Assembly: GCF_032854445.1 (NCBI RefSeq)
Contig: NC_088305.1
Location: 5,151,606-5,215,605, forward strand
Origin: Liolophura sinensis
Taxonomy: Eukaryota; Mollusca; Polyplacophora; Chitonida; Chitonidae
Direction: 5' to 3'
DNA length: 64,000 nucleotides
This document shows positions 1 to 14,200 of this stretch, piece by piece. The notes under the pieces were generated by a model that was not told the origin of the DNA, did no database searches, and saw only the letters and a program-made list of their open reading frames with translations. Position 1 is the stretch's first letter, and each line of letters starts with the position of its first letter. The translations under genes and the position numbers were made by a program.

Positions 1-233
1 GACTGCAGTACTCTGTACAACACAGGGACAACTGACACCATTTTACTTAAGTCATTCATAACCTGTGATATTAAACTCACAGGAATTGAATATAAATAAA
101 AATCTGTGACAGAATATCAAGCAAATCAACATAGTTGCTTGACATTTTTTGTAAACACCTTTCTAGAGATTGTGGTGAGATTCATACGGCCATAATGTTA
201 TATTATGTTATATTGATGGATTGACTGATTCAT

Positions 234-394
234 TGGTGTTTTACGCCGTACTCAAAAATATTTCACTTATACGACGGCTGCCAGCATTATGGTGGGCGGA
301 AACCAAGCAGAGCCCGGGGGGAAACCCACAACCATCCGCAGGTTGCTGCCAACCCTTCCCACGTACAGCCGGATAGGAAGTCAGCATGAGCTAT
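234..394 (-). mobile_element. SINE-A copy, 5'-truncated
   Basis: Reads on the plus strand as tail (TTTTACGCCGTACTCAA), GGCTGCCAGCATTATGG core and CCATCCGCAGGTTGCTG, ending near AGCATGAGCT. The same order recurs more than 15 times in the window. The 5' tRNA-like head is missing. Confidence 0.85.
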
Positions 395-1673
395 TATGTT
401 GTTACTTAACAACCCACAGCTGTAAGATGTACATACCCTGAACAGTACAGGAGTTTTACCATTCTCCTCAAACACGCCAAAGTGGTAGTTTGAAAAATGT
501 CAAGCACTGATTTACAGGCTCAGAATATACAACTCTCTATCTCTGTGGTCACTTTCAGTAAATACTCCACAATTTCTTCCGGTTTCTATAATTTGTACTA
601 TCAGGTGATCATACCATTCAAAATATGTATTAAAACATAGCAAGAAGGCCTTATATTGTATGTGACCCTGTCAACTGACTGACTGCTTTGGATGTATGCC
701 ACTTTTATTATTTGTTTATTTATTTATTTTATTTTTACTGATATAAATAACTTATATGAACAGCTAGTATTCCTTTGCCAGTACATGAATATTTATGGTG
801 GTGCAAACTGAGTGAAGCCAGAAGTAAAACCACCAAACCTTTGGCAAGTATTGGTAGAAAAGCTATCATACTCTTGATATACATGTAATATTCCTACCAA
901 TCAACAAGCAGATAAACTTACTGCCAGTGGGTTTCCAGCAGTAAGTGGGATGGGTAATTTAGTCAGTGTCGTAATTGTCGCAATCTGAGTAAACATTCTT
1001 CATACGACAGCTGATGTGTAGTGGCGTCTCACTGGTTGACGCAACTTTAAAGATTCATGTCATGGGGAAACCCCTAAGCTGACCTTCAGGTATAATGGAG
1101 AATTGATCTATCAGAATATTTATATATGTATTTATCAGTGGGTGATCAAGTAAAAAATGATGACATAGGCCACTGACGATATACATGTGTGGTAGAAGTG
1201 GCCTTTCATCAAACTTCGTGTAAGACAACATGAAATAGTAATGTGAACCGTTTATTACCACAAAGGCCTAGAGGACAACGAGAGCTGGATAATCAGAAGC
1301 CATCATTCTACCTGCCATATCACAACTGTATCTTTTGGTTCCACCTTGTACATGTGTGTACTTCAAATGGTTTCATCATAGAAACTTAGATAGCAGAGAT
1401 GGTAGAATATTCTTGATTACAGGTCTCGCCGTCACACACCTGTCTTAGCCCTAAGTTAGGTATAGTCTTAAATTGTGGTACTATTTTTGAGCTTATATTC
1501 AAGCTTTAAACACTAATCTTTAATTTTGTAAAGTTTAATTTTAAAAATCAAAGATAATTCTAAGTATCAATGCAGTATATAAAAAAGGTATATTATCAAA
1601 ATATTATTTAATATTAAAAGGTATATGGTAAGTCACAAGTTTTTGAGTAGTAAAATTAAAGTTAGGACTAAGT

Positions 1674-1873
1674 NNNNNNNNNNNNNNNNNNNNNNNNNNN
1701 NNNNNNNNNNNNNNNNNNNNNNNNNNNNNNNNNNNNNNNNNNNNNNNNNNNNNNNNNNNNNNNNNNNNNNNNNNNNNNNNNNNNNNNNNNNNNNNNNNNN
1801 NNNNNNNNNNNNNNNNNNNNNNNNNNNNNNNNNNNNNNNNNNNNNNNNNNNNNNNNNNNNNNNNNNNNNNNNN
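1674..1873. other. assembly gap (200 N)
   Basis: Two hundred consecutive N. The round length suggests an arbitrary gap size; a SINE-A copy starts immediately after it. Confidence 0.99.
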
Positions 1874-2110
1874 GTGTTAAACACCGTACTCAAGAATACT
1901 TCACTTCTATGACGGCTGCCAGCATTATGGTAGAGGGAAACCCAGCACAGCCTAGGGGAAAAGCCACGACCATCCACTGGGTTGTTGGCAGACCTTCTCG
2001 CGTACAGCCAGAGAGGAAGCCATTTTGAGCTGGACGAACTCACAGTGCCCCCAGTGGTGAGAGACTCCTGGGTCATTGTGCTGAGCTGACACAATAACCA
2101 CCCTGACTGA
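1874..2110 (-). mobile_element. SINE-A copy next to gap
   Basis: Tail ACACCGTACTCAAGAATAC, core CCAGCATTATGG, through GAACTCACAGTG and CTCCTGGGTCATTG. One end is in the gap. Confidence 0.85.
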
Positions 2111-2216
2111 ATTCTCAGACAGCTTTATGACCCAGAGACCTGGAGTTCTTAAGTTGTGAGCCTGTATCAACATTGATACAACAAAAGTATCAGACATACA
2201 GAAGGGACAAACTTAC

Positions 2217-2290
2217 TCCTGATTCTCTTCAGTCTCCATCTCATTTAACTTCTCCAGCTCTTCTGCAATCTGACCCTCCCTAGCTCTGGT
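2217..2290 (-). CDS. CCDC93: CCDC93 exon 14 (last one in window)
   Basis: Seventy-four nt, phase 0 to 2, [20 protein letters not shown] then EENQ, donor GTAAGT at 2216-2211. No following exon was recognised in 1-2216, apart from what may be hidden in the gap. Confidence 0.88.
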
Positions 2291-5200
2291 CTACAACACA
2301 GCACAGACAAACACTATGATTTTTAATAAATGGGTCATTTAACAGGTGTGTGTACATAAACTATGTTTTTTTTGTGGCAGGGCGAGTCCACTGTGCCACA
2401 GTGCTGCCGCCACTGATGTATCATGTCGAAGACACCAGACATGACACCCCACCCAGTGACATTATACTGACGCTAGGCCAACCAGCCTATATTTCCTTTC
2501 TGACCTCTCAGTGCTGAGCACCACATAAGGCAATAACAAGTAGCATCTTTAAAGATTATAAAGGATTTGATCCCAGATCTCCTGACTCGGAGGCCAATGC
2601 TCTACTCGTTAAGCCACCACAGAGGTACACATTTATTAACGATAAATATCGTCTGATGCAACTCTCAAATGGACGCCTTATTCTCAGCCATTTACCTGTT
2701 ATTTAAAAGTTTTGAGAACTGAACCTATGTTTTAAGGCAGGGTTTCAACTGCTCTCTGTCATGCCTGTCTGTCTACCTATCTACCTGTGTTTCTGTCTGT
2801 CAGAAACTTTGCAGAAAATGTGACAAACGGATTTGTATCAAATTATGAGCAAATCCGTCACATTTTGGAATGAATGAATGAATGAATGCTTGAGGTTTAA
2901 TGTCACACTTAACAATTTTTCAGTCAAATGACGAGAAGGACTCACTACATGTGTGTACATATACTGTGTCTTCTTGTGGCAGGGTGAGTCCATGCCGCCA
3001 AAGTGCTGCTGTCACTGACGTATCATGCCAAAGGCACCAGCCATGACACCTCGCCCAGTCACATTATACTGACCCCGGGCCAAACTATCATGTCTCCTTG
3101 CTCTAACCTCTTAGTACTGAGCACCAAGAGAGGCATCAGCAGGAAAAATCTTTTAAGTCTTTGGTATGACCCAAAGGGAATAGGAATAATTGGAAATAAC
3201 ATCACTGATGCACTTATACTGGGAACACCAGACTACATGTAGCTTTATAGCGCCCCTCTTTTGGGCTCTCGTCCACCAAAATTGTCACATAAGGAAAATT
3301 ATCACGTCACATCCTTTCAAATTCAAGTGGGCAAGTACCTGGTCCCTTCAGGTTTTAAAGTCATACTTTCTCTATATTTCCTGATTCTTTTTTCTTACCT
3401 CCGCCAGTTTAGCCTGAGTCTCCAGGTAGGCCTTGTGTAGTTCTTCGTGCTTGGCTGACACCTGATAACAGAAACATAACAGCAGACGTCAAAGGGAATA
3501 CAAATTATGCCATCATACCATTTTGGCATTGTATCCATGAAGCACGTTTCCTCAACAAGACAAATGGTGTTTAGTTGTGACATTTATTCCTTACAACTTT
3601 GGTACACAGGACCTGTACACAAAAACACTCAGGTTTCCAATATACACATTTTATCCACAGATACACGTGTAAGTTAAGTTTCCAATCCAGCTCCTACTGC
3701 TTCAGTTCAACTCCATACAGCCTAAGTCAGGACACTTTGTCTGGTACCGGCCCAGGGGTAATCTGTTTCTTTCACACATATACCTGACCATCATAATACT
3801 TGATATACACAAGTGGCAAAATCTCGAACACAGTGTTAAACATCAATCAATAACAATTTTCCTAATTATATTATGGACAGAATTACTTAAGCACGTCAAA
3901 CAGGCATTATGAAGTCTGGTTTTAATCCTATTTTGTTTCCTGAGGTGTTGCTAATCCTTGTAATCTGGATCAGATATTAAAGCAATAGGGGAATGGATTA
4001 TCACTATGCAAGATTGCATTCGAACCTACCCTGAGCAGTATTTAAAGGGATGTCAATTGTTTCCACACCTCACATGAGTAATTTTAATCAACAACCAGCA
4101 CTTCAACCCCAGTCATTTATTTTTGATTTACGCAGTCATGCAACATGATTAGTTTTGGATTGTTTTCAGTTTTAATCGTCTTCTGCCAGCATTGTCGTAG
4201 CTGTCAAACGGCCATTGCATTGTTGTTCACAGTTCACAATTTGTTTGAAGCTCACTCATTGGTTCACAGGAGGGACACAGCCAATGAGATAGCGTGTATC
4301 ATAGCCTAATTCATTGGAAGCCATCATATGGTTGTATCTATTTTTCTTTCACTTTACCCGCATATCAAAGATTGATCAAACTAATGACAAATGAACCCTC
4401 ACTTTCCGCATGAGGAGTAATATTTTATGACATTTGCTTGCATCTGACTTTTGCACCCACCAAGCCCTATCACCAGAGTTTATATACATACACACATAAA
4501 GCCTAATTTTTCCTCCATGCTGTTAAAATTTAGCTACTCGCCAGGATTTCTTATTTCAACTGGTGTAAGCCCGGTAAAGATTTGGTTGTGTTTGATGAGT
4601 ATAAAACCCTTCCATCTTGTGCCGTGAATCCAGGCTTTCCTCAGGGACAAATCGTCTGGGAACTTGAAATAAAAATCTCCATGGTTCTTTAGCGACCTGT
4701 TTTTATACCCGTATGCAGAACAGCAAACCATTTCATGGAGAAATTTGATATGCTTGTTGTCACTTATACGGCTTTTTAACGCTGAACTAAATGGCGAAGC
4801 TCTCACAGCTTGTGGAGGTTGGACTTGTATGACAACATTTGGTGGAGACTACCGAGTGCTGGCCGAAAAAATGCATAAACTGAGCCTCAATACCTACTGA
4901 TTTTAATGCCATATTACTCAGATTGTACTTTTTTCCAATAATTTTTTACACTCAATTTAACAATATACATGGGGGTAGCTAATGATGAATACATAACCAA
5001 CCTGGACACTAATCCTTTAAAGAAAAATTGAAAAAAAAAAATCTGAACACTACATATACAATTAACTTTTCGAGTTCTTTAATCTGAGCTCAATGTAATT
5101 TTTGACAGACTCAAGTGAGAAAACACATTCAACAAATGCAAATTAAGAACTTGCTTTTTTTTTTCACTCCTAGCAGCCAAACTGAGTTGTCATTACAAAA

Positions 5201-8200
5201 CTGAACTGATATCTCTGTGTTATACATGGCCGTCTTACCTCGTCCCGCTTGGTCTGTTGTTGTTGTATTTGTTTCTGAAGTGAGGCCGTGACCCGTTTGT
5301 GATGTTGGACTCCCCCCACCTTCTCTCCTCTATCCATCTGCTCTATCTCTGCATGCTGACAACACAAAATCTCAGCTACAGATTGGGCAAAATGCAATTT
5401 GTAAAGTTCATCCTGACTCAGATTTACTGTATGAACATTTTCTATTTATAATTTTCCCCTCTAAAGTTTTGTACATAAGTTCTCATAGGAAAGATACATC
5501 AACAAAATAATTGATTAATTTGAACCACTCACTTTTCACTTTTTACATGAACAAAGCACACACACCATGCTCCAGGATTCATCCTTGACTGTGCTACATT
5601 TATTATCTATTTGATTGGTGTTTTACGCCCTTCTCAAGAATATTTCATGCCAAGGGCTTGCATTATGGTGGGAGGAAACTGGGAAGATCCCTGGAAAAAC
5701 CTATGACCATCTGCAAGTTGTTGGCAGATCTTCCCATGTATGGCCAGAGAGGAAGTCAGCACGAGTTGAACTCACAGTGACCAACTCTGTGCGAGACTGT
5801 GCTATAATTTATTTATTTATTTATTTGAATGTTGCTTAATGTGTTTTACTAAATAAATGTTCACTTCAACAATGGTGATCATTATTAAAGACACTTCTAC
5901 ACACTGTAAATCTTCAACCTTTTTGATCGCTAAAACACTTTTCAGTCAAATTTATGCATACAATTGTGACACTCTAATGATTTTTAAGAGTCACTAGAAA
6001 GATGCAAGCTTCAAAAAACTAAGCAAATTATTTTTCTAGACAGAACAGTTCTCTCAGAATGTTTCAAAATACTTATCAGAGAGACGGGTAAGGTATCTGC
6101 TAGAACATGTCTATATCATACTGGTGACGAACAAACTAGACAGCGTCACAGAGATGCTACTATTCTTAACAAGGGAAATAGCTAAAAACGATTTTTAATA
6201 AATATTTCCAATAATTTACTATATTATAGTTCACCTACTTAATCATTGACATGAACGACCTGTTTATGTACCTTAATTCCTTCACCTTTTCACAAATGAA
6301 AGAGCAATTTTCAGTGCAATTTATGCTCATTTAAATTTGATTTTGGTGACAACACTACACTGGATGGTTGACCAATTTCAGGGCTTCACAAAAAGTATAA
6401 TTTTATCAGTCTACACAGAATAATGCCTTCAGAATATACTTGAGTAAACACCTTGTAAACATGTGAAAAGATTGAAAAATTACAGTACGGTTAGTTCCAA
6501 ACACATCTATCCAGTACTGCATGTAACACTACACAAAGTTCAATGCATCCTACTTACTAACAGAGTGCTACTTTCTAGTTTTCTACCCACAGCAAATCAC
6601 ACAGGGCAAAGAGCTCCCAGCTGCCATGTTAGTACTTCAGGTAACATGACATAAGGCTCCAGGACACACTCACCTTTGTTCTAGTCAACGGCATGCTAGT
6701 TTCTACATGTATTCACTGAATCGTTGACATTAAACAATGTCAGTAAATGCTTCAAGTCACACCACATGAAATTTTATGAAAATTCATTGTTTTTATACTC
6801 TGTCCTATTTCCTATCAACAGAACCACTGACAGGACAGAGAGCTTCAGCACTCGTGTTTCTCCTTACAAATTTCATTGCCTTCACACTCTGTCCTCTTTC
6901 CTATCAACAGAACCACTGACAGGACAGAGAGCTTCAGCACTCGTGTTTCTCCTTACAAATTTCATTGCCTTCACACTCTGTCCTCTTTCCTATCAACAGA
7001 ACCACTGACAGGACAGAGAGCTTCAGCACTCGTGTTTCTCCTTACAAATTTCATTGCCTTCACACTCTGTCCTCTTTCCTATCAACAGAACCACTGACAG
7101 GACAGAGAGCTTCAGCACTCGTGTTTCTCCTTACAGATTTCATTGCCTTCACACTGTCCTATTTCCTATCAACAGAACCACTGACAGGACAGAGAGCTTC
7201 AGCACTCGTGTTTCTCCTTACAAATTTCATTGCCTTCACACTCTGTTGTATTTCCTCTCCACAGAACCACTGACAGGACAGAGAGCTTCAGTACTTCATG
7301 TTATATCACACAAATTTCATTAACAACTCACCTTGTCTTCATACTCTGAGGCAATCTGCCGGATCTCTTCAGACTGCATGCCCACAATAGAGCCCACAGC
7401 ACTAGCCGTTAGGCGAGCCTATGACAAACATGCGAAAACAGAACCTATCAGCACACACTGAACGAACAGAACAAGAGAGAGAGACAGAGAGAGGGAGGGT
7501 GGGGGACGGATGTGGGGACAGGAGGTGAGACAGAGGGAGATTAAACCTTATTAGTCACAATGGCTGTTTCTGGTTTACCATTTCTTTTTTTCTGTTAGAC
7601 AAACATAAATTCGCGATTTTGAATATTTCACTTAATATATAATTCATTAACATGATTTAAAGACCTACTGGAGTGGAAGATCTGCACATGTTTGTCTTCA
7701 AAGCAAGCTTAACTGATAAGGACTGAGACAGTCTGAATTACTTTCCTAAATTGGAAAAAATATCAATGCATCAAAACCGCCATCACTAGTTTCGGAGGAT
7801 AGTACAGAAAAGAAAAAAGAAAAAAGTTTTTTGTCATTTCCAATTTTGCCTGGTGTGACATCATGCAAGAAGCTTGGTGTCACCCACTGCTGACACCAAT
7901 GACGTCATATTTTCAAATGCATTTGATGTCAGTCAAGCACAACCGCCTTACTCAACGTCACATCTAATTGTCTCATCGTCACATAAGGAATATTTTCCCA
8001 TCAGCAAAATTTTACGGAAACTGCCGAAGATTCTGTTTTTGAGGACTCTTCACTTACACGAGTTAAACAGTGTTATTTGTCGTAAATCTTTCTGAACCAC
8101 GTTGTTAGCTCTATTCCTTAGGGCATCCTTCATATTATTTGAAAAGGACTGCAGACGCACTTTAAATTAACATGATGTTACAAAAATGTGTTGTTGTTTT

Positions 8201-11200
8201 TTTTTTTTTTTGAACTGATAACTGTAAGTGTACAAGAGAACCGTATGTGCTTTGTTAAACTCCCAGGATCTACCGCTCCCGAAGAGGAAGGTGTTCAAGA
8301 AATTATTCTTGGCCGTCCTTAACAAAATTCTTTGTTGGGTGTAAGCTGATCCTACCAGGAAAAATACACCTGGAAATCGTTTTTGTGTAATTCTGGCTAA
8401 ATCATAATCCTGTCAAAAAGGTCTTCCAGGTTACGTCCAACATGATCCTACCAGGAAAAATACACCTGGAAATCGTTTTTGTGTAATTCTGGCTAAATCA
8501 GAATCCTGTCAAAAAGGTCTTCCAGGTTACGTCCAACATGATCCTACCAGGAAAAATACACCTGGAAATCGTTTTTGTGTAATTCTGGCTAAATCAGAAT
8601 CCTGACAAAAAGGTCTTCCAGGTTACGTCCAACATGATCCTACCAGGAAAAATACACCTGGAAATCGTTTTTGTGTAATTCTGGCTAAATCAGAATCCTG
8701 ACAAAAAGGTCTTCCAGGTTACGTCCAACATGATCCTACCAGGAAAAATACACCTGGGAATTGTTTTTGTGTAATTCTGGCTAAATCAGAATCCTGGCAA
8801 AAAAGGTCTTCCAGGTTACGTCCAACAAACATGTTTTTAATGATGGCCCTTTATACAGCAGCACATGGGCAGGGGGTTGTAACCAATATTAGTTATAAAA
8901 CATTTAGATCTGCCAGCAACCTGCGGATGGTCATGGGTTTCCCCTGGGCTCTGCCCAGTTTCATTCCACCATAATGCCGGCCACCGTCGTATAAGTGAAA
9001 TATTCTTGAGTACGACGTAAAACAACAATCAAATAAATCAAATAAATAAAACATTTAGAGAGAGTGTGACTGCTAAACATGAATACTAAAATCGAATTTC
9101 AAACTGAGAATATACACATCAGTCCTGCTGAAAAATTAACATGATGTTTTCAGATACTGGTTGTATTAAATGTTTGAAAAACAATGCTTTTTGGATAAAA
9201 TCTTTTCAATTCTTTTTTTAAATAAACTGCTCATGAAAATTCTGTTTCTTGCTACATGTGCCATCTTTTAGAATTAGAGGTAGAGCTATGCAGGCAGTCT
9301 GCAATGTGGAAAATGTTTCAAAAAGCAACATCATCCAAAAAGCATTTGTTAATAATTGATTGAATAAAAATATGAACAATACATTAACAAGTACCATGCA
9401 TCTATAAGAGTGTCCAATGAAATTACATATAGGTGAATGTATGGTGTAATATTAAAACAAATGTGCACGTCGTAAAGAGAAAAACAATAATCTTAACATT
9501 ATAAATGTACAGTAAAAAACACCTGAATACTCCATGCTGAAAAAATTGATTGCTCAATGCTGAAACACTTGAATGCTCAATGCTGAAACACCTGAATGCT
9601 GAACGCTGAAACACTTGAATGCTCATGCTGAAACACTTTTCATAAACAACATTCAAAAAACTTCCAATCGTAACATGAAACAAACATCAGCAGACTGTTA
9701 GACGAGGTGTAGTCTTACCTCTTGGAGTCCCATCGCTGACATTCCGCTCATCAGGGCATTAATACGTCGCTGGGAAAGGAAGAGAAACAAAATTATGCAA
9801 CATCCTTCACTTTTGATTTTTTCCATAACCATTAACTTTAAACTGTAGGAGTTTATTGCTATAAAGGATCCAAGTAAATGAAGTGTTGAGTATTTAATTT
9901 CAGTTATTGGTGTTTTATGCCACACTTCTATTTTACTTATACATGAGTGACAGGGAAGGCCAGCATTATTATATGATGGGAGGATGGCGCATGTATTTGT
10001 AAAGTTTGTTCTTCATCAAAAAGTTGTTCTTCATCAAAAAAAGTGAAAAATGCAATACATGCAATGTTTTAGTGTTAGTGTTTAGGAGCAGTTGTTTCCA
10101 AGATATCTCATACAAGCGTTTTTTTTTGTTTTGACTGACACATTAACTGAATTCTTCAGGCTTCAGGCTTCCAGGCTGCTACATGTTACTTAAAATCCAC
10201 TTTCTAAATGACACCTATACCAGTTTAACTGCCAAAATACATCTATTTATGTTTCATATATTAATTATTGAATGAAAACATAACATCTTCCATTCTTTCT
10301 CTGTCACTTGATGAAATTTCAAAGCAGACCACACTTTACATCTTTGTTAATTTCTTCGAGTCAACACAATGAGTCCCACTGTGTGCACAGCTAGGTGTTT
10401 GCAGAACAATTTTATATGTTACATGAAAACAGAAGTGTAGACAGTCAGTGTGCCCCACTGGTTCTGACCCTCACCTCTTCCTCAGCCTCAAGGTCAACAT
10501 CAGACTCGCCCTTCTGGAGCCCCGCAGCCACAGCTCTTTTCTTAGCAGCCTTTTCATCTTCCTGAAGAGAGAAAAGAAAATCCACTTTGCATCACAGTAT
10601 TCTGTGCTCTGTCAAATACACAATGTTCTGCCAAAATAGAGTAAATAACATGTATTTCACCTTAGAGTTCTGTTGATCTTCCTGTCCGTGCTGGAAAACT
10701 TTGAGTCAGCACCAAAAGTAACACTTTATGACACTGAACTGCCTCAAAAAACACACATTGATATGTAAAATTTTAGCTCATTTCATCGCCACCAGAGGAC
10801 ACAGCGTGACGTCCCAATGTTGGGGAGGTCGTGACAAGTCGTGTGAGCTAAGACACTACAACACATACCACTCGTGTCCTTCACTGCCACTATAACCTCT
10901 CTGTTGTCCCACAGTTATTATTGGTATGTCTATGGGTCAATAGGGCTCGCCTGCTCTTTACAAAGGGAAGTAAGTCTTGTAACTGATACAACAACAGCGC
11001 CTTCTACCTACCTGAACAACAATGCCAGTTATCTCAATCACAACTCAAGTGATTACAAATACCGTACTTCAGGTATTAAGTTCACAATTCTGTAATTTTG
11101 CTTGACTTTGATTGATTCACTTAATGGTTGGCAGCAAAAGTATGCATGTGATTCTGAAAATGCATGTTTACGTACCAAATGTAAGGTTTAACAAGGTCAA

Positions 11201-14200
11201 TCTTAGCTAATGTTGTTATTTAAGTAGTAGCAAACATTGCTCTGTCAGGAGTTACAAAATTTGCTTCCCTTTGTAGAGGGCTGCCAAGCCTCAGAGAATA
11301 CCGGTAGCTCACTTGATTGAGCAGTTCATAAAACTGCATAATGTTCAAGCCATGCGATACATTCAAATATTGACCTCTACACCAAAATAAAGTAGAGTGA
11401 TTGACACTGTCATGCACAGCTATTATCCTCTAATCAGATAGTGCTACGACCTTGCCATTAAATCAACAAGAAAGGCCAGAATTATTATACTATCACGACT
11501 ATGGCTACTGTGACAGTAGATTTCATATGTTTGTGCACAAATTTACCACAGAGGTCTTAGATATGCAAATGGCAAATTGCATTTGGCAATTCACGTACTA
11601 TGGGTGTCAACTGCAACCCTGTGCATGGCTGAGAAAATGTTGAGCTATAAGGTAAAAAACTGAGTGAGTGAGTGAGTGAGTGAGTGAATTTGGATATTTG
11701 GCCTCAGGTAAAACACTCCCTTGGTCTTTGATATACAAATTGCTGCTGATGATTGGCTATCTGTGTACTTTGTAGCCCTATGATTGGCCAAAAACTTTAT
11801 CCAATCTGTAAACTGATACCGCCACTGACAGCATCTGATCCCCCTCTCATAATACATCCCTTACGTCCAACATGTAGTTGGTCTTTGATATGCAAATCAC
11901 TTCCGATGATTGGCTATCTGTACACTATGACACCACCTCCAACAGCATCCGATCCCCTCTTACAATACCCCTCCTTACTGTGTACAGGCGAGCTAGAAAA
12001 AAGGCCAATTTCTCTTACCTTGTCAGCTTTTTCCTTGCTGTAACCATAGCGGCTGTCAAGAGAAAATGTGCGTGCACATGGTATTAGCAAGACAAGCAAT
12101 ATTCTGAAATTCTTCAACCCCCTTGCAGGTTTTGCTAGGTGTTTATTCAAGCATATTCTTAAACATTATTCTGTGTTCCGTATGACTTTTGTGAAACCCC
12201 AAAATTGGCCATTCAAACCAAAAACTTTTTGTCTCCAAAATCAAAAGGAAAATGTTCATAAATTGCCCCGAAAGTTGCTGTCATGTGAAGAATTAGGGTA
12301 CTTGCAAGATGCTATTGCACGTTCTATTTAGAATTAAGGAATAAATTGGTTTTAAGACAATAAAGCAGTTGTATGAATTACTAACATATACCTCAAGCAT
12401 ACTTTGAAAAAAACCTTCAGAAAACAAAAGAGCTGCAAGAAATCACATTATACTTCCACCTAATTGAGCTTTGTCACTACATGTAAATCATTCTAAGCAG
12501 TTCAGTTATCGATCAGTCCATCAAATATGACTATTAACTCACCGCCCATATTCCAAAAGTGTTGAGTGGACACGAGATTCTTCGTCTCGAATTTTCCCAT
12601 CGTCATGGCGGCGATATCTCCTCTGTGGTTTGTAGGCGTCCTTATAAAATCAAAAATTTCATCACCAATAATTGACTGCTATAGTGGCGTAATGGTTAGT
12701 GTCTTCACCTCAAAGTTTGGTGACCTGGGGTCAAACCCGGGTAGGGTCATACCAAAGATTCTAAAAAATAGTGCTTGCTGCTGCCTCGCTTAGCGCTCAG
12801 CACTGAGAGGTTAAAACAAGGGAACAGGGCTGGTTGGCCCAGTGTCAGTACAACGTGACTGGCTGGAGTGTCATGTTTGGTGTCTTCGGCATGATACTTT
12901 AGTGGCGACAGAATCCCAATCCCACAAGAAGACACAGCAAAAGTACTCACACATGATGATTCCTCTTCGTTCTAGGATTTAAAAATTGTTAATTACAACA
13001 TAAAACCCATGCTTAAATACACATATACATCACCAATCACTGAATCATGGCAGCCTGTTCGCTTAAATCTCACTTATATATGTCTAGTTTTTAAAAAGAC
13101 AAAATAGAAATTGAGACAGAATTAAATTATTGATTTATTTATATATTTGTTTACTTGACCCAGGTTTCTTTCACTTAAATACAACAAAAGTCACTTATTG
13201 GGTGTAAATTATACAAAAGGAGGAGTGTTCGGTAAGTAAATGTGAGAGGTTTTCCACATGTGACGTATGGGACTGGTGCAAGGCAACTGTCACTGGTGCA
13301 AGGCAACTGTCACTGGTGCAAGGCAACTGTCACTGGTGCAAGGCAAATGTCATTGGTATAGGTAACTGTCAATGGCGCAAGGCAACTGTCACTGGTGCAA
13401 GGCAACTGTCACTGGTGCAAGGCAACTGCCATTGGTGCAAGGCAAATGTTATTGGTATAGGTAACTGTCACTGGTGCAAGGTAACTGTCACTGTTGCAAG
13501 GCAACTGTCACTGGTACAAGGCAACTGTCACCAGTGCAAGGCAAATGTCATTGGTATAGGTAACTGTCAATGGCACAAGGCAACTGTCACTGGTGCAAGG
13601 CAACTATCACTGGTGCAAGGCAACTGCCATTGGTGCAAGGCAAATGTCTTTGGTATAGGTAACTGTCAATGGCACAAGGCAACTGTCACTGGTGCAAGGC
13701 AACTGTCACTGGTGCAAGGCAACTGTCACCGGTGCAAGGCAACTATCATTGGTATAGGTAACTGTCAATGGCGCAAGGCAACTCTCACTGGTGCAAGGCA
13801 ACTGCCATTGGTGCAAGGTAAATGTCATTGGTATAGGTAACTGTCAATGGCACAAGGCAACTGTCACTGATGCAAGGCAACTGTCACTGGCCCAAGGCAA
13901 CTGTCATTGGCGCAAGGCAACTGTCATTGGTGCAAGGCAAATGTCACTGGTGCAAGGCAACTGTCATTGGTGCAAACCAACTGTCACTGGTGCAAGCCAA
14001 CTGTCACTGGTGCAAGGCAACTATCATTGGTATAGGTAACTGTCAATGGTGCAAGGCAACTGTCACTGGCGCAAGGCAACTGTCATTGGTGCAAGGCAAC
14101 TGTCACTGGTGCGAGGCAAATATCATTCGTGCAAGGAAATGATCGCTAACAAACTTCACGTGAGACCATTTAATGGGGAGAATGTCATTTCGAGAACATT

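Larger units (their letters stand above)
1..2216. other. CCDC93 intron 14, with SINE fragments and gap
   Basis: No coding sequence was recognised here. It holds two minus-oriented SINE-A copies, the N gap, and AT-rich unique sequence. The expected next CCDC93 segment (the LKSQEQEF-like region) was not found on the minus strand. Confidence 0.6.

Noticed and set aside
1625-2094. ORFs across the assembly gap
   Set aside because: They are open only because N was translated as X, and the rest is SINE-A.
12680-12760. tRNA gene
   Set aside because: A and B boxes are present, but there is no matching acceptor stem, and the family body follows as in other SINE-B copies.
13316-14142. CHWCKA-type repeat ORFs
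   Set aside because: Product of the 18-bp array; no codon-level constraint is visible.
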